Positions 36,889 through 45,673 of a stretch of 64,000 nt of DNA are shown here, piece by piece. The position numbers were made by a program, and so were the translations under genes. Positions within the stretch are counted from its first letter, which is position 1; the number at the start of each line of letters is the position of its first letter. The stretch comes from Bacillus sp. FJAT-49736. GTDB taxonomy: Bacteria > Bacillota > Bacilli > Bacillales > Bacillaceae_C. The notes below the pieces were generated by a model, which made no database searches, had not been told where the DNA came from, and was given only the letters and a program-made list of their open reading frames with translations. The stretch lies in NCBI RefSeq assembly GCF_018343615.1, contig NZ_JAGYPI010000001.1:1692960-1756959 (forward strand), written 5' to 3'.

Positions 36889-37504
36889 TTAGCTGTCCGT
36901 TCCCCCTTTCAAAATGTAGCTCTATCGATTGGTTCGTTAGGTTCCACTTCTTGATTAAAAATGCTGTAATACTCTCTGTTTCTACGGAATTTTGATTTTC
37001 AACTGGTTTTTGTGTATCAATTTCAATAGGTTCTATTGCTGCAACTGACTGATCATCCTTTGCATTTTTTAAATAAAGAATAATCTTGTCAATATTGTCT
37101 ACAGATGCTTGTTCATGTTCTTTTATCTTCAGTTCAATATCGCCATCGATGCTTTTTCCAAAACGGTCTATCAACTCCTTATTCACATCTTTTTTCATTT
37201 GGACAGCCACTTGTTTTAATTTATATGCATCTTGGGAGGCTTGTATTTCTTTTTTTTTCATTTCTATTGAATTTTCTACTTGATTTTTATTCACAATGGA
37301 TGTAGCGGAAACCTGGTCCATAATACTATCAAAATCTTGCGAAAATAGTTTTAAAATAGGGGTCAAGATAATAGCAATTAATAATAATCCAGTAACCAAT
37401 TTTGTATATTTTTTCATTGTTGAGCTGGGCAAAAGCATGTCCAAGATCATTGCTAAAAGGATAAATACAATAATATTCATGACCCATTCTGTGATAAAGC
37501 TCAT
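36878..37504 (-). CDS. spoIIIAF: SpoIIIAF
   Basis: A 208-residue protein with two membrane helices at the N-terminus (about 5-22 and 36-54) and a soluble C-terminal domain with a ring-building fold. The middle (about 70-130) is charged and probably helical. Its function in the channel is less well known than AG and AH. It is 75 bases after AE and overlaps AG. Confidence 0.9.
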   Translation of the reverse strand: MSFITEWVMNIIVFILLAMILDMLLPSSTMKKYTKLVTGLLLIAIILTPILKLFSQDFDSIMDQVSATSIVNKNQVENSIEMKKKEIQASQDAYKLKQVAVQMKKDVNKELIDRFGKSIDGDIELKIKEHEQASVDNIDKIILYLKNAKDDQSVAAIEPIEIDTQKPVENQNSVETESITAFLIKKWNLTNQSIELHFERGNGQLNER

Positions 37505-37579
37505 GGAGTTCCCTCCAATCCTTTCTTCGTCTATTAGATTGAATAAACTGATTAAAAAAACTAAAAGAAATAAATATTT

Positions 37580-38767
37580 TTAACGCATCATCATCGTAAT
37601 ATTCCCAGCTGTGATAATGATCGTGAGACTCAAAAAGAACATAATTGCTACAATTGCCAATGCTGCAAAGACATAAATCATATTTTTGCTGATTGTATCT
37701 AGACAAGATATAACTGGACCATTACCAACAGGCTGTAGAATTGCGGCCGTAAATTTAAACATAAAGGCTAGTGCTAATATTTTAATTGCAGGAAATGCTG
37801 CGATTATTAATACGATAACAACTCCCGCAATACCTAAAGTATTTTTCAGCAATACCGATGCACTGATGACAGTGTCAGCAGCATCGGTAAACATTCTTCC
37901 TATTACAGGAATAAAATTTCCAGTAACAAATTTTGCAGTCCTAATCGAAATTCCATCTGCCACTGCTGAAGCTGTGCCCTGTACAGAAATAACACCAAGA
38001 AATATGGTCATAAATATTCCAAGTAAGCCAATTCCGCAATTCCTTAAAAGTTGTGCTAATTGCGTTGCTTTATAATGCTCTGAAAGTGTACTGACGATGC
38101 TTAACAATGTAGACAATAAAATAAGAGGCAAAACAACATATTGTACGAGTATGCCACTTGTATTCATGAGGAAAATAATCACAGGGTGGAAAAACGCAGC
38201 GGATGTTATACCTCCCGAGGTTGAAATTAATGCAAGTAGCAACGGCATTAACGCTATAATAAAATTGATCATCGTACTAATAGCATCTTTTGTATAGCTT
38301 ATAGCGACGTGAAAGCTATTAAGAGCAATAATGATCAACACCATAAAAACAATCGAGTATGCTACCTTGCTGATTGTTCCTTGTTCAAATGCATTATGCA
38401 AGGATTGAAGAAATAAACTAAAAATCGTTAATATTATTAAAGACCCTAGTAATTTTCCATTCATTATTATTTCTTGAAATAAAAATTTCAGAATGCCTGT
38501 AAACCATTGATTTAAGGAGAAATTTTTATCCCCTTTTATAAAATCAATAAGGCTTCCCTTTTGACTATCAGGTAAAAATCCTCCGTATTCATCCACAATT
38601 TTTTGCCAATATCCAGTTAATTCCTCTATGCCTAAATCATTCATTTGTTTGTTAACGAGCTCATCCTGCAAAGTGTCTCCATCATTTTTATCTGTGGCTG
38701 CTATTGCGGTGCTTTGTCCAATAAAGAATAGAAATACTATTATTAATAACTGCATCCATTGCCGCAA
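37580..38767 (-). CDS. spoIIIAE: SpoIIIAE, polytopic membrane protein of the sporulation channel
   Basis: A 395-residue protein with a signal peptide (MRQWMQLLIIVFLFFIG then TAIAA) and about seven further membrane helices. The TTG at 38767 is chosen because GAGGTG is about nine bases upstream and because the product then begins like B. subtilis SpoIIIAE (basic residues, then a signal sequence). A longer in-frame start at 38812 overlaps spoIIIAD and adds a hydrophilic tail before the signal peptide. Confidence 0.92.
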   Translation of the reverse strand: MRQWMQLLIIVFLFFIGQSTAIAATDKNDGDTLQDELVNKQMNDLGIEELTGYWQKIVDEYGGFLPDSQKGSLIDFIKGDKNFSLNQWFTGILKFLFQEIIMNGKLLGSLIILTIFSLFLQSLHNAFEQGTISKVAYSIVFMVLIIIALNSFHVAISYTKDAISTMINFIIALMPLLLALISTSGGITSAAFFHPVIIFLMNTSGILVQYVVLPLILLSTLLSIVSTLSEHYKATQLAQLLRNCGIGLLGIFMTIFLGVISVQGTASAVADGISIRTAKFVTGNFIPVIGRMFTDAADTVISASVLLKNTLGIAGVVIVLIIAAFPAIKILALAFMFKFTAAILQPVGNGPVISCLDTISKNMIYVFAALAIVAIMFFLSLTIIITAGNITMMMR

Positions 38768-38804
38768 TTTTCTTTTCACCTCTTTTTTATATACACTGTC
38801 CCAG

Positions 38805-39197
38805 TTAACCATTAGGAATTAAATGAATGACCGTTTCAATTAGTACACTTAATATTGGGATAGCCATCGCTAAAATAATGATTTTCCCAGCTAATTCGAC
38901 TTTTGCAGCCATTGCCCCTTGTCCGGCATCCTTAGATATATGAGAAGCAAATTCAGCAATATATGCCACTCCTATTATTTTCAAGATAGTTTCAACATAG
39001 AGCGTACTTACATTTGCATTTGTAGCTATCCTTTGCACCATATGAATGATTTCTCTCAGCTGGTCTACCAAAAACAGAAAGATGGCACTACCGACAAATA
39101 ATACTAATAGAAATGCAAAATTTGGTTTTTGCTCCTTAATAATTAAAGCCAAAAAGGTGGTAATGAGGGATATGCCGACTATTTGTATTATTTCAAT
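38805..39197 (-). CDS. spoIIIAD: SpoIIIAD, apparent ATT start
   Basis: A 130-residue membrane protein with three or four helices. Family identity is clear from VKEQKPxFAF-like IIKEQKPNFAF and YVETILKIIGVAYIAEF. The reading frame has no ATG, GTG or TTG at the expected place: an internal TTG at 39152 would remove the first 15 conserved residues (IEIIQIVGISLITTF). GGAGGG lies seven bases before the ATT at 39197, so ATT is the best start. Gap to AC is unusually long because of the inserted repeat at 39242. Confidence 0.85.
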   Translation of the reverse strand: MEIIQIVGISLITTFLALIIKEQKPNFAFLLVLFVGSAIFLFLVDQLREIIHMVQRIATNANVSTLYVETILKIIGVAYIAEFASHISKDAGQGAMAAKVELAGKIIILAMAIPILSVLIETVIHLIPNG

Positions 39198-39241
39198 TCT
39201 TAAGCCCTCCCTTTTAAATTCATAATCCTATCGATTATCGT

Positions 39242-39402
39242 AGCTGTTTTCACGTTAAGTGTTACTCTTCGTCATATGCTATAAAGTACTAATTTAAATA
39301 GGTTTCGAGGCATCTTTTCTTATCAAATTTATTCATTTTTACCCAATTAAGGTTATTACCGAGAATTCTTATAGAAAACAACAAAGTTTCAGAAAAGAGC
39401 CT
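39242..39402. repeat. Dispersed repeat copy inserted between spoIIIAC and spoIIIAD (161 bp)
   Basis: Starts AGCTGTTTTC and ends AGAAAAGAGCCT, with the right end touching the spoIIIAC TAA codon. It shares AGGCATCTTTTCTTA, AGAATTC and GTTTCAGAAAAGA in the same order with the copy at 31450. The two halves are themselves partly inverted (AGGCATCTTTTCT against the reverse of AGAAAAGAGCCT). No ORF is present. Confidence 0.75.
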
Positions 39403-39606
39403 TTATTGAAATAGAAAAACAGATTTTATTTTTCCAAATAGATCACTTACGATAGAAGCTACCATAAACAAAATATATATAAAGCCAAATAGGGTTACCC
39501 ATTGGGCATACTCCTTTTTCCCAACCTGATCCAAAATAGTATGCAAAAACGCAACGACGATTCCAACACCGGCTATTTTAAAGATGATATCAACATCAAT
39601 CCCCAC
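39403..39606 (-). CDS. spoIIIAC: SpoIIIAC
   Basis: A 67-residue protein with two membrane helices (about 8-25 and 36-56), the normal size for AC. The start is GTG behind GGAGGAG. It overlaps nothing, lying 19 bases after AB. It is essential for the SpoIIIA complex in B. subtilis. The stop codon is followed at once by the dispersed repeat. Confidence 0.93.
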   Translation of the reverse strand: MGIDVDIIFKIAGVGIVVAFLHTILDQVGKKEYAQWVTLFGFIYILFMVASIVSDLFGKIKSVFLFQ

Positions 39607-39625
39607 TTTTTCTCCTCCATTTCCA

Positions 39626-40141
39626 CTACATCAATAAAATGACAATTAATAGACCTGTTAAAAAACCCATGCTCTTCACCATTTTTTCATACCGCTTTTG
39701 CCTATCGTAAGCATCTTTTTCTTCTCTTTCCAAATGGGTAATGGTTAGATGTATATTCTTCTGCTCTGTAAGGCGGTCATGCTTTCCTAAATTTTCACCA
39801 AATTGTTTCAAAATTTCGTACTCGTTTTGCTTTAGTGATGTCATTTTCCAAATCTCTTGTAGGCTTGATTCCCAAGCATTTTTCACGGTTGTGAGATTGT
39901 TAAGAAGCTTCTCGGCAAAGGAAGAAAAAAAAATGGAAAGTGGTTTCGGAAATTGTGGCGATAATTTTCTTGCTGCTTCATGGAGTGGAGTATGACCATA
40001 CATAATTTCCGCTTCAAGCGATTGAAGTGCTGATTTGAACCATCGTAATTGTTTTGGACGTTCACTTAAATGCCTTGATATCTCAAAGCCGCCCCAAGTA
40101 GTTGCTAATATAATAAATAGAGCACCAAAGATTTTTATCAT
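39626..40141 (-). CDS. spoIIIAB: SpoIIIAB
   Basis: A 171-residue protein with a membrane helix at each end (about 2-20 and 153-170) and a helical central part, resembling the F components of type II secretion systems. Key pieces are ERPKQLRWFKSALQSLEAEI and YGHTPLHEAARKL. Its ATGA overlaps the AA stop codon by four bases. Confidence 0.94.
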   Translation of the reverse strand: MIKIFGALFIILATTWGGFEISRHLSERPKQLRWFKSALQSLEAEIMYGHTPLHEAARKLSPQFPKPLSIFFSSFAEKLLNNLTTVKNAWESSLQEIWKMTSLKQNEYEILKQFGENLGKHDRLTEQKNIHLTITHLEREEKDAYDRQKRYEKMVKSMGFLTGLLIVILLM

Positions 40142-41064
40142 TTTGACACACCAGCTTTAAACTTTATTTCATTTCCAAAGCCATCCCTAATTTTCCGAAC
40201 CGTTCCAGGACCATGTGATCGCGATAATTCAATAAATCTCTCAAAAGTGTGCATCTGCAATATTTCTTTTAATATTGGCCGTTTTTGAATATCCTCATAG
40301 GAATTTCCATGTGTCGTCATAATAAGGGTAATCCCTGCATTAATTGCTTCTAGAATAGCAATGCTATCCTCTTCTCTACCAATTTCATCAACAATCAGCA
40401 CATCGGGGCTCATGGAGCGAATTAGCATCATCATCCCTTCCGCTTTGGGGCAGGCATCTAAAATGTCTACCCTAGGTCCAAAACGTAATTGAGGAACACC
40501 TCTTACGCATCCTGCTATTTCAGACCTTTCATCCACGATCCCAACCTTCATTGCGGGAATATGCTTGTCCTTTACACCACTTGAAATGATTCTGGCAATG
40601 TCACGCAAATAGGTAGTCTTTCCAGTTTGCGGAGGACCAATAATCATTGTATGCTGCCATTTATTATGGTGGATATAAGGAATAAAAGGTTCCGCCACGC
40701 CTATCTTTTCTTTGGCAATCCTTATATTAAAGGAGGCAATATGTCTAATGGCTTTGACTAAACCATTCTCCAGTATGACTTTGCCTGCAATTCCAACTCG
40801 ATGCCCGCCGTTTATAGTGATATAACCCTTTTTAAGTTCTTCATCTAATGTATAAAAGGAATAATTGGCAATTCTATTAATAAATTGCTCTGCATCCGCT
40901 TCAATCACTATATATGATAGAAAAAACGATTCATTATTAGAAATGACTTCGACAGGTCTGCTAACACGGATACGAATTTCTTCCATGGTATTTATGATGG
41001 GAGTCGGTAATTCTTGTATTTTTTCTGAAATGTTTTTTGGCAATAAGTTAAAAATTGTTTCCAC
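40138..41064 (-). CDS. spoIIIAA: SpoIIIAA, secretion-type ATPase of the sporulation channel
   Basis: A 308-residue cytosolic ATPase of the VirB11/GspE type thought to energise the SpoIIIA channel. Walker A is IGPPQTGKTTYLRDIARI (about 144), Walker B is VLIVDEIGREED, and the region between has VGIVDERSEIAG. GTG start with AAAGGAGG upstream. It is the first gene of the operon, behind the sigma-E type promoter at 41103. Confidence 0.95.
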   Translation of the reverse strand: METIFNLLPKNISEKIQELPTPIINTMEEIRIRVSRPVEVISNNESFFLSYIVIEADAEQFINRIANYSFYTLDEELKKGYITINGGHRVGIAGKVILENGLVKAIRHIASFNIRIAKEKIGVAEPFIPYIHHNKWQHTMIIGPPQTGKTTYLRDIARIISSGVKDKHIPAMKVGIVDERSEIAGCVRGVPQLRFGPRVDILDACPKAEGMMMLIRSMSPDVLIVDEIGREEDSIAILEAINAGITLIMTTHGNSYEDIQKRPILKEILQMHTFERFIELSRSHGPGTVRKIRDGFGNEIKFKAGVSK

Positions 41065-41102
41065 AAGCTGATTCCTCCTTTTGTACAGGCCTCCCGATAC
41101 TA

Positions 41103-41131
41103 AATGTATTCTAAACTATTGAAATTATGAC
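41103..41131 (-). promoter_or_regulatory. Sigma-E type promoter of the spoIIIA operon
   Basis: On the minus strand, GTCATAAT (41124-41131) and AATACATT (41103-41110) are separated by 13 bases. This fits the mother-cell sigma-E consensus (GTCATATT, then CATACAHT). The start site would be near 41096, about 30 bases before the spoIIIAA GTG. The repeat copy at 41141 lies just upstream. Confidence 0.65.
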
Positions 41132-41140
41132 TTTGAAAAT

Positions 41141-41238
41141 GCTGTTTTGTATCGATTACTACTTTACCTAAGTGAAAATAAATGTGTAGCTTTATGACTT
41201 TCATTTACAAAAACAATAATGCTTCGGAAAAAGAGTCT
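41141..41238. repeat. Dispersed repeat copy between spoIIIAA and efp (98 bp)
   Basis: Opens GCTGTTTTG and ends AAAAACAATAATGCTTCGG then AAAAAGAGTCT, nearly the same end as the copy at 31450 (AAAAACAATAATGTTTCAG then AAAAGAACC). It is shorter than the 31450 and 39242 copies and lacks the GGCATCTTTTC centre. In B. subtilis this gap holds yqhV, which I do not find here. Confidence 0.6.
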
Positions 41239-41251
41239 AAAGAAGCAAAAA

Positions 41252-41286
41252 AAAAAGAAACCGAAATAGTTTTCGATTTCTTTTTC
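41252..41286. terminator. Terminator of efp
   Basis: A-rich AAAAAGAAACCGAAA pairs with TTTCGATTTCTTTTT (41252-41285), with T-runs on the minus strand after the stem. It lies just past the efp stop. Confidence 0.7.
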
Positions 41287-41292
41287 AAGAAA

Positions 41293-41850
41293 TTAGGCTC
41301 TTGATACGTAAGAACCATCAGTTGTATTAATTATTAGCTTATCCCCTTCATTTACAAAGAAAGGAACATGAACTACTAAACCGGTTTCAACCGTTGCAGG
41401 CTTAGAACCGCCGGAAGCAGTGTCCCCTTTAATACCTGGTTCTGTTTCTGTTACTGTCAACTCAACTGTATTTGGAAGCTCCACTCCAAGTGTTTCTGTT
41501 TGGAACATCATAATATTTACTTCCATATTTTCTTTTAAGAACTTTAATTCATATTCTATAGCGCTTGAGCTTAACTCAATTTGCTCGTATGATTCATTAT
41601 CCATGAATACATGGGAATCGCCATTGGCATATAAGTATTGCATTCTGCGGTTATCGATTTGGGCCTTTTCCACCTTTTCACCAGCACGGAATGTCTTTTC
41701 TTGAATAGCACCAGTTCTTAAGTTACGCAGCTTAGAACGTACAAACGCTGCTCCCTTCCCCGGTTTAACGTGTTGGAAATCAATTACGCGCCAAATACCG
41801 CCATCTACCTCAATGGTTAAACCTGTACGAAAATCATTTACAGAAATCAT
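41293..41850 (-). CDS. efp: Translation elongation factor P
   Basis: A 185-residue three-domain factor that rescues ribosomes at polyproline. The tip loop is [17 protein letters not shown], with the modifiable lysine K32. The end [10 protein letters not shown] is typical. GAGGAGGAAATAAAG precedes the ATG. It is followed by the sporulation operon, as in other Bacillus. Confidence 0.97.
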   Translation of the reverse strand: MISVNDFRTGLTIEVDGGIWRVIDFQHVKPGKGAAFVRSKLRNLRTGAIQEKTFRAGEKVEKAQIDNRRMQYLYANGDSHVFMDNESYEQIELSSSAIEYELKFLKENMEVNIMMFQTETLGVELPNTVELTVTETEPGIKGDTASGGSKPATVETGLVVHVPFFVNEGDKLIINTTDGSYVSRA

Positions 41851-41913
41851 GCTTTATTTCCTCCTCATTTTAAAGACACATCTAAGATGATATATCATTT
41901 GTGTGTTTCCAAT

Positions 41914-42975
41914 CTACAGAATAATTAAATCCTTTGTGGAATGTGTAAGGGTTTCGTTTGAGTCTTCCGTAATTAATGTATCATCTTCGATTCTCACGCC
42001 GCCTAATCCAGGAATATAAATTCCAGGCTCTATTGTAACTACCATTCCTGGTTTTAGTACAATATCAGAGCGAACAGATAGACTTGGTCCCTCGTGTACT
42101 TCAAGTCCAATGCCATGTCCTAAGGAATGTCCGAAACTTTCTCCGTAGCCATGACTAGATATATAATCACGAGCAATTGCATCCGCTTCAATACCTGTCA
42201 TACCAGGTTTGATTTTTTCTACTGCAAGCAATTGTGCCTCTAATACAACATTGTAAATTTCTTTTAGCTTCTCAGATGGTTCACCAACTGCCACCGTTCG
42301 GGTAATATCAGAAATATAGCCTTTATAAAGCGCACCATAATCCAAGGTTACAAAGTCACCTTTTTCGATAACCTTTTCACTTGCTACACCATGTGGTAGT
42401 GCAGATCGTGTTCCAGATGCGACTATAGTATTGAATGAAGATGAAGTTGCTCCACATTTTCTCATAAAAAACTCAAGCTCATTCGAAACGTCTAGCTCCG
42501 TCAATCCAGGTTTAATATAATCTATAATGTGCTTGAATGCTGCATCAGCAATGTCGGCAGCTTCCTTTAATATCTTAATCTCTGATTCCGTCTTTATCAA
42601 GCGTAAATTTTCAATAAGGTTCGTAACAGGTATTAGTTCAGCTTTAATGAATTTCTGATATGTTTGAAACTCTGAATAGGTTACATAATCCTGTTCAAAA
42701 CCCAAATTTTTTATGCCAAGATTTTTTACCTGCTCAGCAATTTCTTCATGTATGATTCCTTTATGCTGAACGATTTTAAAGCCTTCTGCCTGCTTCGATG
42801 CTTGCTCTACGTAGCGAAAATCAGTAATAAATAGGGCAGCATCTCCAGCAATTAAAACTGCACCAGATGATCCGGTAAAATTGGAGATATATCTTCGATT
42901 ATAAGGGCTGGTAATCAAAATCCCATCTATTCCTGATGAATGAAAAGCCTCTCGTAATTTTTCAAGCTTTACCAT
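41914..42975 (-). CDS. yqhT: Xaa-Pro aminopeptidase (YqhT, M24 family)
   Basis: A 353-residue metallopeptidase. The N-terminal creatinase-like domain (1-125) is followed by the pita-bread catalytic domain with dinuclear-metal ligands in TLDYGALYKGYISDITRT (two Asp), SLGHGIGLEVHEGP (His) and VTIEPGIYIPGLGGVRIEDD (two Glu). Length fits. It is one base from aroQ and 63 bases from efp. Confidence 0.94.
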   Translation of the reverse strand: MVKLEKLREAFHSSGIDGILITSPYNRRYISNFTGSSGAVLIAGDAALFITDFRYVEQASKQAEGFKIVQHKGIIHEEIAEQVKNLGIKNLGFEQDYVTYSEFQTYQKFIKAELIPVTNLIENLRLIKTESEIKILKEAADIADAAFKHIIDYIKPGLTELDVSNELEFFMRKCGATSSSFNTIVASGTRSALPHGVASEKVIEKGDFVTLDYGALYKGYISDITRTVAVGEPSEKLKEIYNVVLEAQLLAVEKIKPGMTGIEADAIARDYISSHGYGESFGHSLGHGIGLEVHEGPSLSVRSDIVLKPGMVVTIEPGIYIPGLGGVRIEDDTLITEDSNETLTHSTKDLIIL

Positions 42976-42976
42976 A

Positions 42977-43423
42977 TTATTCTCCCCTTTTTATGTATTC
43001 TGTTAGAGCTTTTAAGGCTAATTCATAGCCGAAAAAACCTAATCCCACTATTTGGCCCACCGTAACTGGTGCCGTAATGGAATCCCTTCTAAACGCTTCC
43101 CGCGCATGGACATTGGAAATATGAACTTCAATTACAGGTACATTAATGGAAGCAATAGCATCACGAATTGCGTAACTGTAATGAGTAAATGCTCCTGGAT
43201 TTAAGATAATCCCGGTATAGTTTTCCTCGTCTGCCTTATGAATATAGTCGATCAATTCACCTTCATGGTTGGACTGAAACGCATTCACAACCGCATCATA
43301 GGATGGAGCCAATTTTTTTAAATGTTCCACTAAATATTCTAGTGTATTGCTTCCATAAATATCTGGTTCCCTTTTTCCAAGCAAATTTAAATTTGGTCCG
43401 TTTAAAACAAGTATTTTTTTCAT
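42977..43423 (-). CDS. aroQ: Type II 3-dehydroquinate dehydratase
   Basis: A 148-residue dodecameric dehydratase of the shikimate pathway. Active-site features are LNGPNLNLLGKREPDIYG (Arg, Tyr lid), NPGAFTHYSYAIRDAI, and EVHISNVHAREAFRRDS (catalytic His). The ATG at 43423 has AAAAGGTG nine bases upstream; the in-frame GTG at 43435 is part of that site and is rejected. The stop is one base from yqhT. Confidence 0.95.
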   Translation of the reverse strand: MKKILVLNGPNLNLLGKREPDIYGSNTLEYLVEHLKKLAPSYDAVVNAFQSNHEGELIDYIHKADEENYTGIILNPGAFTHYSYAIRDAIASINVPVIEVHISNVHAREAFRRDSITAPVTVGQIVGLGFFGYELALKALTEYIKRGE

Positions 43424-43508
43424 TTTTTTTTGCACCTTTTAAAGCAAGAATATACAGCATAATCATTCTATCATAAACAACAAAACATACACTAGCGTAA
43501 AAATTCAA

Positions 43509-44015
43509 TTAACTTTTTACTTCTTTATTTTTATCACGAAAATGAGTTCTTTCATTTTGCTCATAAGAAATAGAGTAACCAATGAATACCCCGTAAAGTA
43601 TATATAAACAGACACATGTAATGATGGTATTAAAGTCTATTTTAAAAAACGGCTTCATACTCGGGAAAATGGGATTTAAAATAAAAAATACAATTAAGAA
43701 TAATACAACACCGTAAGTCGCCCCTACCCACATTGTCCTTAATTTTTTCAATACTCCATAATAGAGAAATGCAGCGCCCATGGAAACAATTCCATATGCA
43801 AAAATGGAAATAATAATTCCAATCCAACTTTCTCTCCATGTCCCGACTGTAAAAGGCTCCAAAATAATGTTTGGCTCAATTTTAATAAAATTTAAATAGT
43901 AGGAGAAGTAGGCTATAGCACTCCAAAACACCCCACCAATAAATCCTGTAATAACAACCATCTTCACAAAAGATCCAGGTTCACTCAACCATGTTTGTTC
44001 GTGCTGTGTTTCCAT
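43509..44015 (-). CDS. yqhR: YqhR family membrane protein
   Basis: A 168-residue integral membrane protein with four predicted helices (about 18-42, 58-82, 90-108, 120-140). The function is not known. The ATG at 44015 has GGAGGTG seven bases upstream; the 24 earlier in-frame residues are not supported by a ribosome site. It lies between aroQ and the divergent yqhQ, matching B. subtilis order. Confidence 0.87.
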   Translation of the reverse strand: METQHEQTWLSEPGSFVKMVVITGFIGGVFWSAIAYFSYYLNFIKIEPNIILEPFTVGTWRESWIGIIISIFAYGIVSMGAAFLYYGVLKKLRTMWVGATYGVVLFLIVFFILNPIFPSMKPFFKIDFNTIITCVCLYILYGVFIGYSISYEQNERTHFRDKNKEVKS

Positions 44016-44236
44016 TATGCCACCTCCAAAAATAAATGAAAGCAATGGTCTAATAAAAACCAAAGTCTTTATTAGTAGAATATCCATATCTTATTCAGCT
44101 AGTCGTATTACATTTTTTTTAGTAAAATGAATATATCTTCTTTTATATGAATCAATTCTGCAATAACTTTCATATAGAATAGAGGACTATCGTAATGCAC
44201 ACGGTACTCATTCAGATAAATAGGTTGGTGAAAAAA

Positions 44237-45187
44237 ATGGATAATAAAAAGGCGAATGTCTATGGAGGGCAGGCGGTAATAGAAGGTGTTATGTTTGGAG
44301 GAAAAAACCAAACAGTTACAGCAGTCAGAAGAAAGGATTCATCTATTGAATATTTTTATCTCCCTCGTAAAGAGAGACCTGCCTTACAGGCGTTAAAAAA
44401 GATTCCCTTTTTAAGAGGCATTATTGCTATATTGGAAGCTAGTGCGAACGGTTCCCAGCATTTGAATTTTTCTAGCGAAAGATACGAAGTGGACCCAGAG
44501 GATGATGAAAAAATAAAGGAAGAAAGAGTATCTAAGACAACGATGGTTTTAGGAATTGCAACTCTCGGTGTTCTATCCTTCATTTTTGGAAAATTCGTTT
44601 TTACTCTCGTTCCCGTTTTTCTTGCAGCATTATTTAAACCGATAATATCCAATGATATTGGTCAAGTACTGCTGGAAGGTTTATTTAAGCTAATTCTATT
44701 GCTTTGCTATATTTATTTTGTATCATTGACTCCTCTTATTAAGCGAGTTTTTCAATATCATGGAGCTGAGCACAAGGTTATCAATGCCTTTGAAAATAAT
44801 TTGGAGCTAACAGTGGAAAATGTTCAATCACAATCACGATTGCATTACAGATGCGGAAGCAGCTTTATTTTATTTACAGTTGTGATTGGAGTCATTATAT
44901 ACTTATTTGTTCCTACAACTCCTCTGTGGCTTAGAATCGTTGATAGGATTGCACTTATACCTGTTGTATTAGGGATCTCATTTGAAGTATTACAATTTAC
45001 GAATAAATTACGGAATATACCAGTACTTCGCTATCTTGGCTATCCTGGACTATGGCTTCAGTTACTTACTACAAAAGAACCGGCTGATGATCAAGTGGAA
45101 GTAGCAATTGCTTCGTTTAAAGAATTGCTACAAGTGGAAAAAAAGGAAAAAGACATTTCCGTGGAAGCACCTGAAATGTCCATGTAA
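44237..45187 (+). CDS. yqhQ: DUF1385 membrane protein YqhQ
   Basis: A 316-residue polytopic protein. The family N-terminus is NVYGGQAVIEGVMFGGK, and the conserved centre is RVFQYHGAEHKVINAFE. Four or five helices follow (about 100-125, 140-165, 205-225, 235-255). Function unknown. The ATG at 44237 is chosen as the family begins there; a GTG at 44228 is possible and no strong ribosome site decides. It is divergent from yqhR across a 221-base gap. Confidence 0.9.
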   Translation: MDNKKANVYGGQAVIEGVMFGGKNQTVTAVRRKDSSIEYFYLPRKERPALQALKKIPFLRGIIAILEASANGSQHLNFSSERYEVDPEDDEKIKEERVSKTTMVLGIATLGVLSFIFGKFVFTLVPVFLAALFKPIISNDIGQVLLEGLFKLILLLCYIYFVSLTPLIKRVFQYHGAEHKVINAFENNLELTVENVQSQSRLHYRCGSSFILFTVVIGVIIYLFVPTTPLWLRIVDRIALIPVVLGISFEVLQFTNKLRNIPVLRYLGYPGLWLQLLTTKEPADDQVEVAIASFKELLQVEKKEKDISVEAPEMSM

Positions 45188-45297
45188 TAAGCGAATTGTA
45201 TTGAATCCTGAAGCAATACCAAATATGTGAATAAATTGGTATAAAAGGATGATTTTGAGGAAACAATGCTTATGATGCTCTTATGGAGGTGGCTTTT

Positions 45298-45651
45298 TTG
45301 CATGTAAGAAACAGTATAGTCGGTGTGATCTTTCTCCTGGCAGTCATTGGCTTTGGTGCATTAATATTTACAAATCCAGCTTCCCTTATGAAGCAAATCA
45401 TTTTTGCCGGTCTTCTTATATTAGCTGTATCGTTTATCTATCGTATGTGGAGCGGCAAAAAATCAAATGTTAAGGAACAACGGAATTTTATAAAAGCTGC
45501 ACGTAGATCAAAACGACGTCTCAAAAAGCGTCAAACATTAGGAAAATCAACTGTACAAGTTCGGAATAAGCCGATCCGGAAGAAATCAGATGTTCAGCTT
45601 ACAGTCATTGAAGGTAAAAAAGGAAAGAAAAAAAATCGAGCCATTTTTTGA
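45298..45651 (+). CDS. yqhP: SA1362/YqhP family small membrane protein
   Basis: A 117-residue protein with two N-terminal helices (about 4-24 and 30-48) and a very basic cytosolic tail (KAARRSKRRLKKRQ). The function is not known. The TTG at 45298 is chosen, because GGAGG eight bases upstream fits; the ATG at 45283 is part of the ribosome site (ATGGAGG). It follows yqhQ by 110 bases and converges on yqhO. Confidence 0.82.
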   Translation: MHVRNSIVGVIFLLAVIGFGALIFTNPASLMKQIIFAGLLILAVSFIYRMWSGKKSNVKEQRNFIKAARRSKRRLKKRQTLGKSTVQVRNKPIRKKSDVQLTVIEGKKGKKKNRAIF

Positions 45652-45673
45652 TAAAAATTGATGTTAACTAGTT

